Of a DNA stretch of 34,205 nucleotides, positions 14,526 to 22,210 are shown one piece after another. Origin of the DNA: Ktedonobacterales bacterium (lineage in GTDB: Bacteria > Chloroflexota > Ktedonobacteria > Ktedonobacterales > JADMIN01); assembly GCA_025935195.1 (NCBI GenBank), contig JAICVS010000034.1, positions 1 to 34,205 on the forward strand, in the 5' to 3' direction. Numbering within the stretch: the first letter of the stretch is position 1; the number at the start of each line of letters is the position of its first letter. The notes beneath the pieces are model-generated. The model saw only the letters and a list, made by a program, of their open reading frames with translations. It searched no databases and was not told where the DNA came from. The position numbers and the translations under genes were made by a program.

Positions 14526-15431
14526 ATGCGCATGCGCAAGCCGTCGCTCACCCTGGGAATGCTCGCGCTCGCCGCGCTGCTCGCGGCCTGCGGCGGTGGC
14601 GAATCCGCTCCCGCCCAGCCAACCAGCGGGCCAGTGCGCGCGGACCCGACGGAGGTGGCGGCGATCTGCGGAGCGGACAAGATGGCATCCGGCCCGGCGG
14701 TGCGTGCCGGTGATCTGGTCATTACGCAGGCCGGCTTCAACAATCTCGCCATCCCCTCCTTCAAGCTGCCCGACGGCCTCCCGCTCAAGCCGTTCAAGCT
14801 CGCCAACAGCGATGTCGCGCACCAGCCGGCGCTGGCGAACAGCCCGCCCACCAACCCCGGCATGACTGATCACAGCGGCGGCTTCACCCTCGACGTCTGC
14901 AACGCCTACAGCACCAAGCCGCATACGCTCAAGAGCCTGAGCGTGCGCCTCGACACCTTCACGCCCTACAAGGCCGCGCTGAACTCCTGGAATCCCTGCA
15001 CCGGCCCCTATTCCAGCCAGGATCAGACCACCACCGGCGGCTGCGGCGGCGCCTACTTCGCCGACGAATACTTCCACGCCACCTTCGCGGGCGGCGCCAA
15101 GCCGGGCATGGTCGCGTCGGTCAAACAGGTCGGCTCCGGCAAGAGCGATGGCGCGTCTGGCAGCGGCATCGGCCCGTTCCCGCTCGCGCTCGACTCCGGC
15201 CAGGCCATCGAGATCGACGTCGGCATGACGGTGCCGACCACGCCCGGCACCTATACCTTCGCCTTCGCCCTCGGCGTGGACAACGCCGCCCCCGTCTACG
15301 TCACCACCAGCGCGCCGACGCTTTTCGCCCCGGTCGCGCACGCCTGGAGCGGCCAAGGGTGTACGCGCCCCGCTATGAAGGCGCAGATTCCCCAGTCGCC
15401 AGCGGCGTTCTACATCTGCCCAGAGAAGTGA
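14526..15431 (+). CDS. Cysteine-containing lipoprotein, unknown function
   Basis: A 301-residue predicted lipoprotein. A basic N-terminus and hydrophobic core end in the lipobox LLAAC (Cys 22), followed by a short Gly/Pro/Ala linker. The exported part carries six further Cys (48, 125, 158, 173, 279, 298), enough for three disulfides. It also has beta-rich segments such as GGFTLDVCNAYSTKPHTLKSLSVRL and PTTPGTYTFAFALGVD, which suggest an immunoglobulin-like or jelly-roll surface domain. I do not recognise the family. AAGGAG lies five bases before the ATG at 14526. It sits between the CoA-transferase operon and the hydratase/thiolase pair without an obvious functional link. It is anchored on the outside of the cytoplasmic membrane. 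Confidence 0.72.
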   Translation: MRMRKPSLTLGMLALAALLAACGGGESAPAQPTSGPVRADPTEVAAICGADKMASGPAVRAGDLVITQAGFNNLAIPSFKLPDGLPLKPFKLANSDVAHQPALANSPPTNPGMTDHSGGFTLDVCNAYSTKPHTLKSLSVRLDTFTPYKAALNSWNPCTGPYSSQDQTTTGGCGGAYFADEYFHATFAGGAKPGMVASVKQVGSGKSDGASGSGIGPFPLALDSGQAIEIDVGMTVPTTPGTYTFAFALGVDNAAPVYVTTSAPTLFAPVAHAWSGQGCTRPAMKAQIPQSPAAFYICPEK

Positions 15432-15458
15432 GACACGGCGCCTCTCCTGGTGCGGTAC

Positions 15459-15464
15459 TATACT
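15459..15464 (+). promoter_or_regulatory. TATACT -10 element upstream of the enoyl-CoA hydratase gene
   Basis: TATACT lies 81 bases before the ATG at 15545, in the short gap after the lipoprotein gene. The same hexamer is found in the gaps upstream of four - strand genes in this window. No good -35 box is seen. Confidence 0.4.
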
Positions 15465-15544
15465 GACGGGCGGCGCATCGCGGCGATCTGCCGGCGCGTC
15501 GCCACCAAGAAGTCGCTTTGCGCAGCCGCGCGAGGAGTGTACCG

Positions 15545-16324
15545 ATGCCTGAGCAGCAGCAGTATATCGTCGTCGAGCGTGACGAGCCGATCGCCGTCGT
15601 CACCATCAATCGCCCCGACAAGCTGAACGCCCTCAACTGGGGGCTGGTCGCCGAGCTGGCGGACCAGTTGGAGGCGCTCGACCGCGACGACGCCATCCGT
15701 TGCATCGTGCTGACTGGCGCGGGCAACAAGGCGTTTGCCGCCGGCGCCGACATCGCTGAGATGTCCAACGCCACACCTGTGCAGATGGCGACGGGCAGCT
15801 TCCAGAGCTGGGATCGCATCCGCCGCATCGCCACGCCGATCATCGCGGCGGTGGGCGGCTACGCCCTGGGCGGCGGCAATGAGCTTGCCATGCACGCCGA
15901 TATGATCGTGGCGAGCGAGAACGCGCAGTTCGGCCAGCCGGAGATCCTGATCGGCGTCATGCCCGGCGCCGGTGGCACCCAGCGCCTCGCGCGCACGCTG
16001 GGCAAGTTCCGCGCGATGGAGATCTGCCTCACCGCCCGCCGTGTCTCCGCACAGGAGGCGCTGGACTGGGGCCTGGTCAACCGCGTCGTGCCGGAGGGCC
16101 AGCATGTCGAGGAGGCGAAGCGGCTCGCGCAAGAGGTGGCGAAGCAGGCCCCGGTCGCCGTGCGCTTCATCAAAGAGGCCGTGTTGGCCGCCTACGAGAC
16201 GCCGCTGCAGGATGGGCTGGCCTACGAGAAGCGCCTCTTCGCGCTGCTCTTCGCCACCGAGGATCAAAAGGAAGGCATGCGCGCCTTCCTGGCAAAGGAG
16301 AAGCCAACCTTTCAGGGCCGCTAG
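15545..16324 (+). CDS. Enoyl-CoA hydratase/isomerase (crotonase) family protein
   Basis: A 259-residue crotonase predicted to hydrate the double bond of a trans-2-enoyl-CoA in the cytosol. The oxyanion-hole segments are AFAAGADI (64-71) and [12 protein letters not shown] (106-117). Both catalytic acids of true hydratases are present: Glu 113 in [11 protein letters not shown] and Glu 133 in [19 protein letters not shown]. The C-terminus ([15 protein letters not shown]...PTFQGR) is typical and resembles PaaF-type 2,3-dehydroadipyl-CoA hydratase. The ATG at 15545 has GAGGAG seven bases upstream; the TTG at 15518 is rejected. The thiolase gene starts 43 bases after its stop, so the two form a beta-oxidation-type pair. 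It is either a general short-chain hydratase or part of an aromatic-acid pathway. Confidence 0.88.
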   Translation: MPEQQQYIVVERDEPIAVVTINRPDKLNALNWGLVAELADQLEALDRDDAIRCIVLTGAGNKAFAAGADIAEMSNATPVQMATGSFQSWDRIRRIATPIIAAVGGYALGGGNELAMHADMIVASENAQFGQPEILIGVMPGAGGTQRLARTLGKFRAMEICLTARRVSAQEALDWGLVNRVVPEGQHVEEAKRLAQEVAKQAPVAVRFIKEAVLAAYETPLQDGLAYEKRLFALLFATEDQKEGMRAFLAKEKPTFQGR

Positions 16325-16367
16325 CAACAGCCGTTCAGGCCGAGATATGAGCGCGGGAGGCAGACCA

Positions 16368-17588
16368 ATGGACGAGCGAGCACGTGATGATGTCGTGATA
16401 GTCTCCGCCGTGCGGACGCCCATCGGCCGCTACGGCGGCGCCCTGAAAGATGTGCGCCCCGACGACCTGGCCGCGCTCGCCGTCGCCGAGGCGGTGCGCC
16501 GCGCCGGGGTAAGCCGCGACGAGATCGAGGATGTCGTGCTGGGCTGCGCGAACCAGGCCGGCGAGGACAACCGCAACGTGGCGCGCATGGCGCTACTGCT
16601 GGCCGGGCTGCCTGTCGCGGTGGCCGGCCAGACGGTCAACCGGCTGTGTGGCTCCGGCCTCCAGGCGGTCGTGACGGCGGCCAACGCCATTCGTGCGGGC
16701 GAGGGCGCGGTGTTCGTCGCCGGCGGCGTGGAGAGCATGACACGCGCGCCGTTCGTGCTGGGCAAGCCGGATGCCGCCTTCCCGCGCGGCGAGATGAAGC
16801 TGCAAGACACGACGCTCGGCTGGCGCTTCGTCAACCCCCGGCTGGCCGAGATGCACCATCCCTACAGTATGGGTGAGACGGCGGAGAACGTCGCCGAGCG
16901 CCACAGCGTCACCCGCGAGGAGCAGGATGCCTTCGCGCTGACGAGCCACCAGCGCGCCGTCGCGGCGATTGACGCCGGACGCCTTCGTGACGAGATCGTG
17001 CCGGTGCAGGCGCCGGCGGGCAAGGCGGGAACGGCAACGGTGGATACCGACGAGCAGCCGCGCCGCGACACCACCATGGAAAAGCTCGCCAAACTCAAGC
17101 CGGTCTTCCGCAAGGGCGGCAGTGTCACCGCCGGCAACAGCGCCGGCATCAACGACGGCGCGGCAGCGCTGGTGCTGGCCGGGCGCGCGCGCGCCGAGCG
17201 CGAGGGCTGGCCGATCCGCGCGCGCATCCTCACCTCCGCCGTCGCCGGGGTTGATCCCGCTTACATGGGCCTCGGCCCGATCCCCGCCTCACGCAAGGCG
17301 CTGCAACGCGCCGGGCTGACAGCGGACGATCTCGATCTGGTGGAGCTAAACGAGGCGTTCGCCGCGCAGGCCATCCCCTGCATGCGCGAATTGGGCCTGG
17401 ACCCGGAGCGTGTCAACGTCAACGGCGGCGCGATCTCGCTCGGCCATCCACTGGGCTGCTCGGGCGCGCGGCTGGTGACGGCGCTAGTCCACGAGCTGGA
17501 GCGGCGCGGCGGCCGCTATGGCCTTGCCACGATGTGCATCGGCGTGGGGCAGGGCATCGCGGCGATCATCGAGCGCATCCCCGCCTGA
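16368..17588 (+). CDS. Acetyl-CoA acyltransferase, 3-oxoadipyl-CoA thiolase-like (PaaJ/PcaF type)
   Basis: A 406-residue degradative thiolase predicted to cleave a 3-oxoacyl-CoA with CoA to acetyl-CoA and a shortened acyl-CoA. The nucleophile Cys 94 is in [11 protein letters not shown], the His 360 base in [10 protein letters not shown] and the second Cys 390 in [28 protein letters not shown] (60-80) and the TLGWRFVNP segment are characteristic of PaaJ/PcaF 3-oxoadipyl-CoA thiolases rather than acetoacetyl-CoA thiolases. The ATG at 16368 is preferred because GGGAGG stands nine bases upstream; the ATG at 16347 is an alternative. It follows the hydratase and, with the nearby benzoate-CoA ligase, fits the end of an aromatic-acid pathway. 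A perfect hairpin follows the stop. Confidence 0.86.
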   Translation: MDERARDDVVIVSAVRTPIGRYGGALKDVRPDDLAALAVAEAVRRAGVSRDEIEDVVLGCANQAGEDNRNVARMALLLAGLPVAVAGQTVNRLCGSGLQAVVTAANAIRAGEGAVFVAGGVESMTRAPFVLGKPDAAFPRGEMKLQDTTLGWRFVNPRLAEMHHPYSMGETAENVAERHSVTREEQDAFALTSHQRAVAAIDAGRLRDEIVPVQAPAGKAGTATVDTDEQPRRDTTMEKLAKLKPVFRKGGSVTAGNSAGINDGAAALVLAGRARAEREGWPIRARILTSAVAGVDPAYMGLGPIPASRKALQRAGLTADDLDLVELNEAFAAQAIPCMRELGLDPERVNVNGGAISLGHPLGCSGARLVTALVHELERRGGRYGLATMCIGVGQGIAAIIERIPA

Positions 17589-17617
17589 CCCTCCCCACCT
17601 CCCGTCGGATGGACCGG

Positions 17618-17639
17618 TGTGCGCCCGTTCGGGCGCACA
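17618..17639. terminator. Perfect 10-bp hairpin after the thiolase gene
   Basis: TGTGCGCCCG-TT-CGGGCGCACA, 29 bases after the stop. It is a strong stem but lacks a U-tract, so terminator function is only possible. Confidence 0.45.
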
Positions 17640-17726
17640 AGACTGGCACGAGCCTTGCGACTAGCTGACATTGTTACCGGCAAGACGCATGTATTCGGCC
17701 CATCCGGCGGGAAAGGAGGCATCTCG

Positions 17727-18125
17727 ATGCGACTTCCCAGGTCTATCAGCACGCAACATATGGGGTCCGTGGCCGCCTTCCTGATCGCGGGTAGCATGGT
17801 CAGTTTCGCCCTCGGCCAGCAGATCGGCCACGCGACGCGTGTGCCGCGGCCGGCAACCACCCATCAGAGCCAGGTCACGGGCGCGCTGGGAGCGCGCGTC
17901 GCCGTCCCAGCGCCGCAACAGCCCGCTCCAGTCGCCCAAAAGGCCCCAGCCGCATCCCATACACAGCCCGCGCTCGCCCTGATCCAGCCAGCACCAGCCG
18001 CGGCCCACGCCGACGACCGCCACGATGAGCATCACGGCGGCGACGGGCACCAGGGCAGTCATGGGGACAAGCACGGCGGTGGAGGAGGTGACGAACACCA
18101 GGGCGGCGATGGCGGGGACGATTAG
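17727..18125 (+). CDS. Small anchored protein with His/Asp/Gly-rich tail
   Basis: A 132-residue protein with one hydrophobic segment (about residues 13-28, GSVAAFLIAGSMVSFALG), an Ala/Pro/Gln-rich linker and a C-terminal tail rich in His, Asp and Gly (HADDRHDEHHGGDGHQGS, DEHQGGDGGDD). The layout is a membrane-anchored or secreted protein with an extracytoplasmic tail able to bind divalent metals such as Zn, Ni or Cu; this is inference from composition. The ATG at 17727 has AAGGAGG (17713-17719) seven bases upstream, which supports a real gene. The longer frame from 17619 lacks support. It converges with the Tad operon. No family is recognised. Low complexity makes it possible that the frame is only chance. 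Confidence 0.55.
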   Translation: MRLPRSISTQHMGSVAAFLIAGSMVSFALGQQIGHATRVPRPATTHQSQVTGALGARVAVPAPQQPAPVAQKAPAASHTQPALALIQPAPAAAHADDRHDEHHGGDGHQGSHGDKHGGGGGDEHQGGDGGDD

Positions 18126-18186
18126 CGGCCCCTACGTGGCGCGCATGGATGCGCTGAGACGCGGGGCCCGCGGACTCTGACTGAGA

Positions 18187-19134
18187 CTACAGCGGGAAGC
18201 CAGGCGCGAAGGCGCGCACGATGCCCGGTATGGCTGGCCCCAGTACCACGATGAAGATCGGCGGGAAGATCAGGAACGCCATCGGCACGAGCATCTTGAT
18301 CGGCGCCGTCTGGGCCAGGCGCTCGACATGCTGGCGGCGGCGTACACGCATCTCGTTCGACTGAATGCGCAGCACGTTGCCGACGCTGGCGCCCAATTGT
18401 TCGGCCTGGATGATCGCCGAGATGAAGGAGCTAAGATCCTCCACGCCAACGCGCTCCACCAGCGAGCGCAAGGCGTCGCGCCGGGCCACGCCGATGCGCA
18501 TCTCCTGCATCACGCGGGCGAACTCACGTGTGAGCGCGTTGTCGGACTTGCTGACGACGCGCGCTAACGCCTGATCGAAGCCCAGGCCGGCCTCGACGCT
18601 GATGGTGAGCAGATCGATTGCGTCTGGGAGGGCGCGCAGGATCTGCGCCTTGCGCTTGGTGATCTCACCGCGCAGCCAGAAGGTCGGCATGATGTACGCC
18701 ATGATGCCGAGGATGGCGGTGATGACGATGAAGCCGAACAGCCCTTGACCCGTCAGGAAGCTGAAGCCCATCGCCAGGCCACCCGCCAGCAGTAGCGCCA
18801 GGCCGCGGATGCCCATGAAGTCGGAGACCTGCATCTGCCGGCCGGCGTGCATGAGCTGCTTCTGTGTGCTCTCCATCGCGCCCATCGGCGTCAGTCGCGC
18901 CATCAGCTTCGACATCTGTGAGGCCAGCGGTCGGACGAAGCGCTCCATGAACGGTGCCTGCATCTCGATCTCTTCGAGTGTGCGCCGCCGGCCCTGGGTG
19001 ACGGCGTCAATGCGTTCCATGATCGGATCGCGCCGTGCTGGCATCGCCGCGCCAAGGACGGCGAGCAGCACACCGAGGAACGCCAGGAATCCGGCGATCA
19101 AGGGCATCAGGCTTTTTAGTAGCCCTTCCGGCAT
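18187..19134 (-). CDS. tadC: Tad pilus inner-membrane protein TadC (T2SSF family)
   Basis: A 315-residue membrane protein with the type II secretion F domain, forming with TadB the inner-membrane platform that couples the CpaF ATPase to Flp pilus assembly. Hydrophobic segments at about 8-28, 110-125 and 135-155 and a long pair near the C-terminus (IKMLVPMAFLIFPPIFIVVLGPAI) flank the cytoplasmic T2SSF core: LPDAIDLLTISVEAGLGFDQAL, FARVMQEMRIGVARRDALRSL and FISAIIQAEQLGASVGNVLRIQ, all standard signatures. Its ATG (19134) lies 10 bases after the tadB stop. It is the last gene of the tad operon and converges with the His-rich gene. Confidence 0.9.
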   Translation of the reverse strand: MPEGLLKSLMPLIAGFLAFLGVLLAVLGAAMPARRDPIMERIDAVTQGRRRTLEEIEMQAPFMERFVRPLASQMSKLMARLTPMGAMESTQKQLMHAGRQMQVSDFMGIRGLALLLAGGLAMGFSFLTGQGLFGFIVITAILGIMAYIMPTFWLRGEITKRKAQILRALPDAIDLLTISVEAGLGFDQALARVVSKSDNALTREFARVMQEMRIGVARRDALRSLVERVGVEDLSSFISAIIQAEQLGASVGNVLRIQSNEMRVRRRQHVERLAQTAPIKMLVPMAFLIFPPIFIVVLGPAIPGIVRAFAPGFPL

Positions 19135-19144
19135 GTGTGGCCTC

Positions 19145-20197
19145 CTAGATCTTGATGTTGACGATCCGGCGAATGACCAGGAAGCCAGTGAAGATCATCA
19201 TGACGCTGCAGCTCAGCATCGTCCATCCGCACCAGACGGTCTGCTTGAACACACCGAGCATGTACGTCGGGTTGATGACGGCGAGTAGGAGCGACAGCAC
19301 GATCGGCAGCAGCGCGATCACGTACCCCGAGAGCTGCTGCTGGGCGGTGAGCACGCCCATCTCGCCGATCAGTTTGACACGCTCGCGAATGGTATGCGCA
19401 ATCGTCTCCATGACCTCGACCAGATTGCCGCCCACCTCGCGCTGCACGTTGATCGCCGTGACGAACAGCTCCAGATCCTCCGACTGCATGCGCTCGACGA
19501 GGTTGGCAAGCGCCTCCTCCGGCGAGAGGCCGAGGCCGACCTCGCGCACCACGCGGTCGAATTCGTTGCTGACTGGCTCCGGCCCCTCGCGCGCCACCAG
19601 CTCCATCGCCTGCAAGAGGCTGTAGCCGGCGCGCAGCGCGCCGGACATGAGCGTGATGATGTCGGCGAGCTGCCCATTGAACGCCGCATGGCGCTTGTTC
19701 TTCTGCCGGTTGACAATGATGCGGGGGACATACAGCCCCGCCGCGAACAGCAGCAGCGCCAGCAGCACATGCCCGCTGAGGGGGAGCGCGAATCCGAGGA
19801 GCGCGCCGGCGCTCGCCGCCACAACGGAGAGCACCATGAACTCGCCAACGGTGATCTTGAGGTCGGCGCGCGCCAGATCGCGGGCGAGTGTCACGGTGAA
19901 GCTGCGCGACGAAGCCGACTCAGCGAACGCCGCGTATGGAGAGCGCCGTGTCCGCCGCCCGCCAAAGAGCGCGCCAAGCCCACGCGAGGCCCGCACATCA
20001 GCCGCGGGCGCAATGGGATTGACAAATTGGTCGAGGCGCTTGACCACGTTATTCGAGTGGCCGTCCACAACGCGCTGCAAGCCGATGAATAGCATCGCGA
20101 TCCCCGTGCCGACGAGGACACCCAGCAAGAGGGCCAGTCCCGTTCCACCGAACACGGTGTCGGCCAACACCCATGCCCCCATCTCCATGTCCATCAT
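19145..20197 (-). CDS. tadB: Tad pilus inner-membrane protein TadB (T2SSF family)
   Basis: A 350-residue T2SSF-domain membrane protein paired with TadC. An N-terminal membrane segment (about 12-38) and two central ones (near 128-162) precede the signature core: LADIITLMSGALRAGYSLLQAMELVAREGPEP, VVREVGLGLSPEEALANLVERM, LFVTAINVQREVGGNLVEVMETIAHTIRER. Two C-terminal spans follow (GYVIALLPIVLSLLLAVI and MLSCSVMMIFTGFLVI). Its start overlaps the stop of the upstream short ORF (ATGA), which implies translational coupling to it. Length and order (cpaF - tadB - tadC) are as in other monoderm tad loci apart from the inserted ORF. Confidence 0.9.
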   Translation of the reverse strand: MMDMEMGAWVLADTVFGGTGLALLLGVLVGTGIAMLFIGLQRVVDGHSNNVVKRLDQFVNPIAPAADVRASRGLGALFGGRRTRRSPYAAFAESASSRSFTVTLARDLARADLKITVGEFMVLSVVAASAGALLGFALPLSGHVLLALLLFAAGLYVPRIIVNRQKNKRHAAFNGQLADIITLMSGALRAGYSLLQAMELVAREGPEPVSNEFDRVVREVGLGLSPEEALANLVERMQSEDLELFVTAINVQREVGGNLVEVMETIAHTIRERVKLIGEMGVLTAQQQLSGYVIALLPIVLSLLLAVINPTYMLGVFKQTVWCGWTMLSCSVMMIFTGFLVIRRIVNIKI

Positions 20198-20523
20198 CGA
20201 ATCTCCGGCGCGGAGGCCCCCGCCTTCCGGCGTGGGGAGGACGCGCCGCCTCCTGTGCTGTTCTTAACGTTCACTGTGCCGCCGCCGCTTCCGGTTGACG
20301 GGGTACCCGCAGTGGGATCAGTGCTGTAGCGGTACCCATCCACCCGATGCAGCGGGCGGCAGTGACGCACGTGGATGCTCTGCACCACCCCCTGCCGGGC
20401 TGTCGTGATATTGCAGCTTCCGGTGGCGCGCACCGCCAGCCGCCCCATGTAGGTACCCGCCTTCACACTCGGCGCTCTCACTACCGCCCGCACCAGATCG
20501 CCCGTACGCAGCCCGCCGGCCAC
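20194..20523 (-). pseudogene. Remnant of an IscB-type (RRXRR/HNH) nuclease gene, C-terminal part
   Basis: A 109-codon frame (GTG 20523) lying 14 bases after the cpaF stop and overlapping the tadB start. Residues about 5-68 follow the conserved C-terminal module of IscB proteins: RTGDLVRAVV, then KAGTYMGRLAVRATGSCNI, then VVQSIHVRHCRPLHRVDGYRYS; family members typically read TGDxVxAxV ... GxxxGRVAVRxxGSFNI ... VQGIxxxxCxxxxRxDGYxY. The bridge helix, RuvC and HNH parts are absent because cpaF precedes it directly. The last 40 residues are unrelated Gly/Ser/Thr-rich sequence reading into tadB. IscB is the RNA-guided nuclease of IS200/IS605-type elements. No tnpA, omegaRNA or element end is seen. 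It is either a decayed insertion or a domesticated spacer ORF; the assignment rests on recalled family motifs. Confidence 0.65.
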
Positions 20524-20537
20524 ACTCCTCGCCCTGC

Positions 20538-22070
20538 TTAGCCGCGCCAGTTCGCGTCGCCGTAACCGAACACCGAGGGCGGCAGGTGGATGTTCGCCAA
20601 CTCGAAGCGATCGACGAAGCTTGGGCGTATTCCGGTTGGGCGCAAGCGGCCAGTGACTCGGCCATTCTCGATGCCCTGCTGCTCGAACACGAAGAGATCC
20701 TGCATGCTGATGATGTCACCCTCCATGCGCAGCACCTCGGTGATGTTCGTGATCTTGCGGCTGCCGTCCTTCATACGCTCCTGATGCACGATCAGGTGAA
20801 CGGCGCTGGCGATCTGCTCGCGGATGGCGCGCAGTGGCAGGTCCATCCCCGCCATCAAGACCAACGTCTCCAGGCGGCTGAGGGTATCGCGCGGGCTGTT
20901 CGAGTGGACCGTCGTCATGCTTCCTTCATGGCCGGTATTCATGGCCTGCAACATGTCCAGCGCCTCGCCGCCGCGACACTCACCAACCACGATGCGATCC
21001 GGCCGCATTCTCAGGGCGTTCGCCACCAGATCGCGGATGCTGATCCGGCCCTTGCCCTCGATGTTCGCCGGTCGGCTCTCCAGTGGGATGACGTGCTCCT
21101 GGCGGAGCTGCAGCTCGGCGGCGTCCTCGATGGTGATGATGCGCTCGTCGTTGGGAATGAAGCTAGAGAGCACGTTGAGCAGTGTCGTCTTGCCGCTGCC
21201 GGTGCCGCCGGAGACGATGATATTCAGCCGCACCCGTACGCAGGCGTCCAGGAACTCGACCATCTGGTTCGTGAGCGAGCCGAAGCGCACCAGGTCGTCG
21301 GGGGTGAGCGGTGTCTTGGAGAATTTCCGGATCGTGATCACCGGGCCGATCAGCGAGATCGGCGGGATGACCGCGTTGACGCGCGAGCCGTCCGGCAGGC
21401 GCGCATCCACATAAGGCGAGGCTTCGTCCACGCGGCGCCCCAGCGGTGAGACGATGCGGTCAATCACACGCATGACATGTTCGTCGTCGCGGAAGCGCAC
21501 ATCGGTGCGGTAGATGCGCCCGTGCTGCTCCACGTAGACCATCTTGGGGCCGTTGACCATGATTTCGGTTACGTTGTCATCACTCAGCAGCGGTTCGATA
21601 GGTCCGAAGCCGAGGATCTCGGCGGCAATCGCCTCAAAGAGGCGATTGCGATCCTGGCGGGAGAGCGTGATGCCCTGCTGTTCGAGGATGCGGTTGAAAT
21701 GCTCCTCGATGGTGCGCCGCACCTGGGCCGTCGCCGAGAGATCCAGCTTGGGATCGAGCTCGGTGATCAGCGCGTTCTGCACCTTGCGCTTGAGGTCGTA
21801 GAAGCTGGCGTCGCGCGAGTTCGCCAGTGCGGAGCCACCGGCGAGCGCGGTACGCGCGGCCAGGGCGCCACCCTCAGGCGGACCACCATAGCGCCCCGGA
21901 GCGCCAATCGAGCCACTCGGCGGCGCGCCATTCACCGGCGTATTCTGCCCCGCCCCATTGAGCCGGCTGTTCAGCCCGCCACGCCCGCCATCATGTCCCG
22001 ACCCATTGGGGCCGTTGGGTGCGTCTTCGAATCGCTTCAACAGGTTCACTGCCCACACCCTTCCCTGCAT
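20538..22070 (-). CDS. cpaF: Tad pilus assembly ATPase CpaF/TadA
   Basis: A 510-residue secretion ATPase of the GspE/PilB superfamily that powers Flp pilus assembly on the cytoplasmic face. A Gly/Asn/Pro-rich low-complexity N-terminus (about 15-80) precedes the CpaF domain: FEAIAAEILGFGPIEPLLSD, the N-terminal ATPase part with DGSRVNAVIPPIS, Walker A GGTGSGKTT (288-296), the Asp box IITIEDAAELQL (311-322), VVGECRGGEALDMLQAMNTGHEGS (Walker B region) and the His box TTVHSNSP. All catalytic motifs are intact and the C-terminus is complete. It is preceded by cpaE (140-base gap) and followed by the IscB-like remnant. The flexible N-terminus is longer than in most relatives. Confidence 0.92.
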   Translation of the reverse strand: MQGRVWAVNLLKRFEDAPNGPNGSGHDGGRGGLNSRLNGAGQNTPVNGAPPSGSIGAPGRYGGPPEGGALAARTALAGGSALANSRDASFYDLKRKVQNALITELDPKLDLSATAQVRRTIEEHFNRILEQQGITLSRQDRNRLFEAIAAEILGFGPIEPLLSDDNVTEIMVNGPKMVYVEQHGRIYRTDVRFRDDEHVMRVIDRIVSPLGRRVDEASPYVDARLPDGSRVNAVIPPISLIGPVITIRKFSKTPLTPDDLVRFGSLTNQMVEFLDACVRVRLNIIVSGGTGSGKTTLLNVLSSFIPNDERIITIEDAAELQLRQEHVIPLESRPANIEGKGRISIRDLVANALRMRPDRIVVGECRGGEALDMLQAMNTGHEGSMTTVHSNSPRDTLSRLETLVLMAGMDLPLRAIREQIASAVHLIVHQERMKDGSRKITNITEVLRMEGDIISMQDLFVFEQQGIENGRVTGRLRPTGIRPSFVDRFELANIHLPPSVFGYGDANWRG

Positions 22071-22210
22071 GCCGCGTCAACCCGCCACAGGCCGCATGCC
22101 ACTGTCCAGAGGGCGAATCTCACCGCCGACCACACTATATCGGTCTCACCGCCCGCCGTCAACCAATTGAGACTTCCAGATGCCCACCGCTTGTCGCTCC
22201 CGCCGCGATG

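Noticed and set aside
15972-16367. N-terminal extension of the thiolase frame back into the hydratase gene
   Set aside because: The residues are a shadow of the hydratase; ATG 16368 with GGGAGG gives the normal family length.
20318-20719. 133-codon - strand frame overlapping the cpaF 3' end
   Set aside because: It is out of frame with both cpaF and the IscB-like module, and its Ser/Arg-rich residues match no family.
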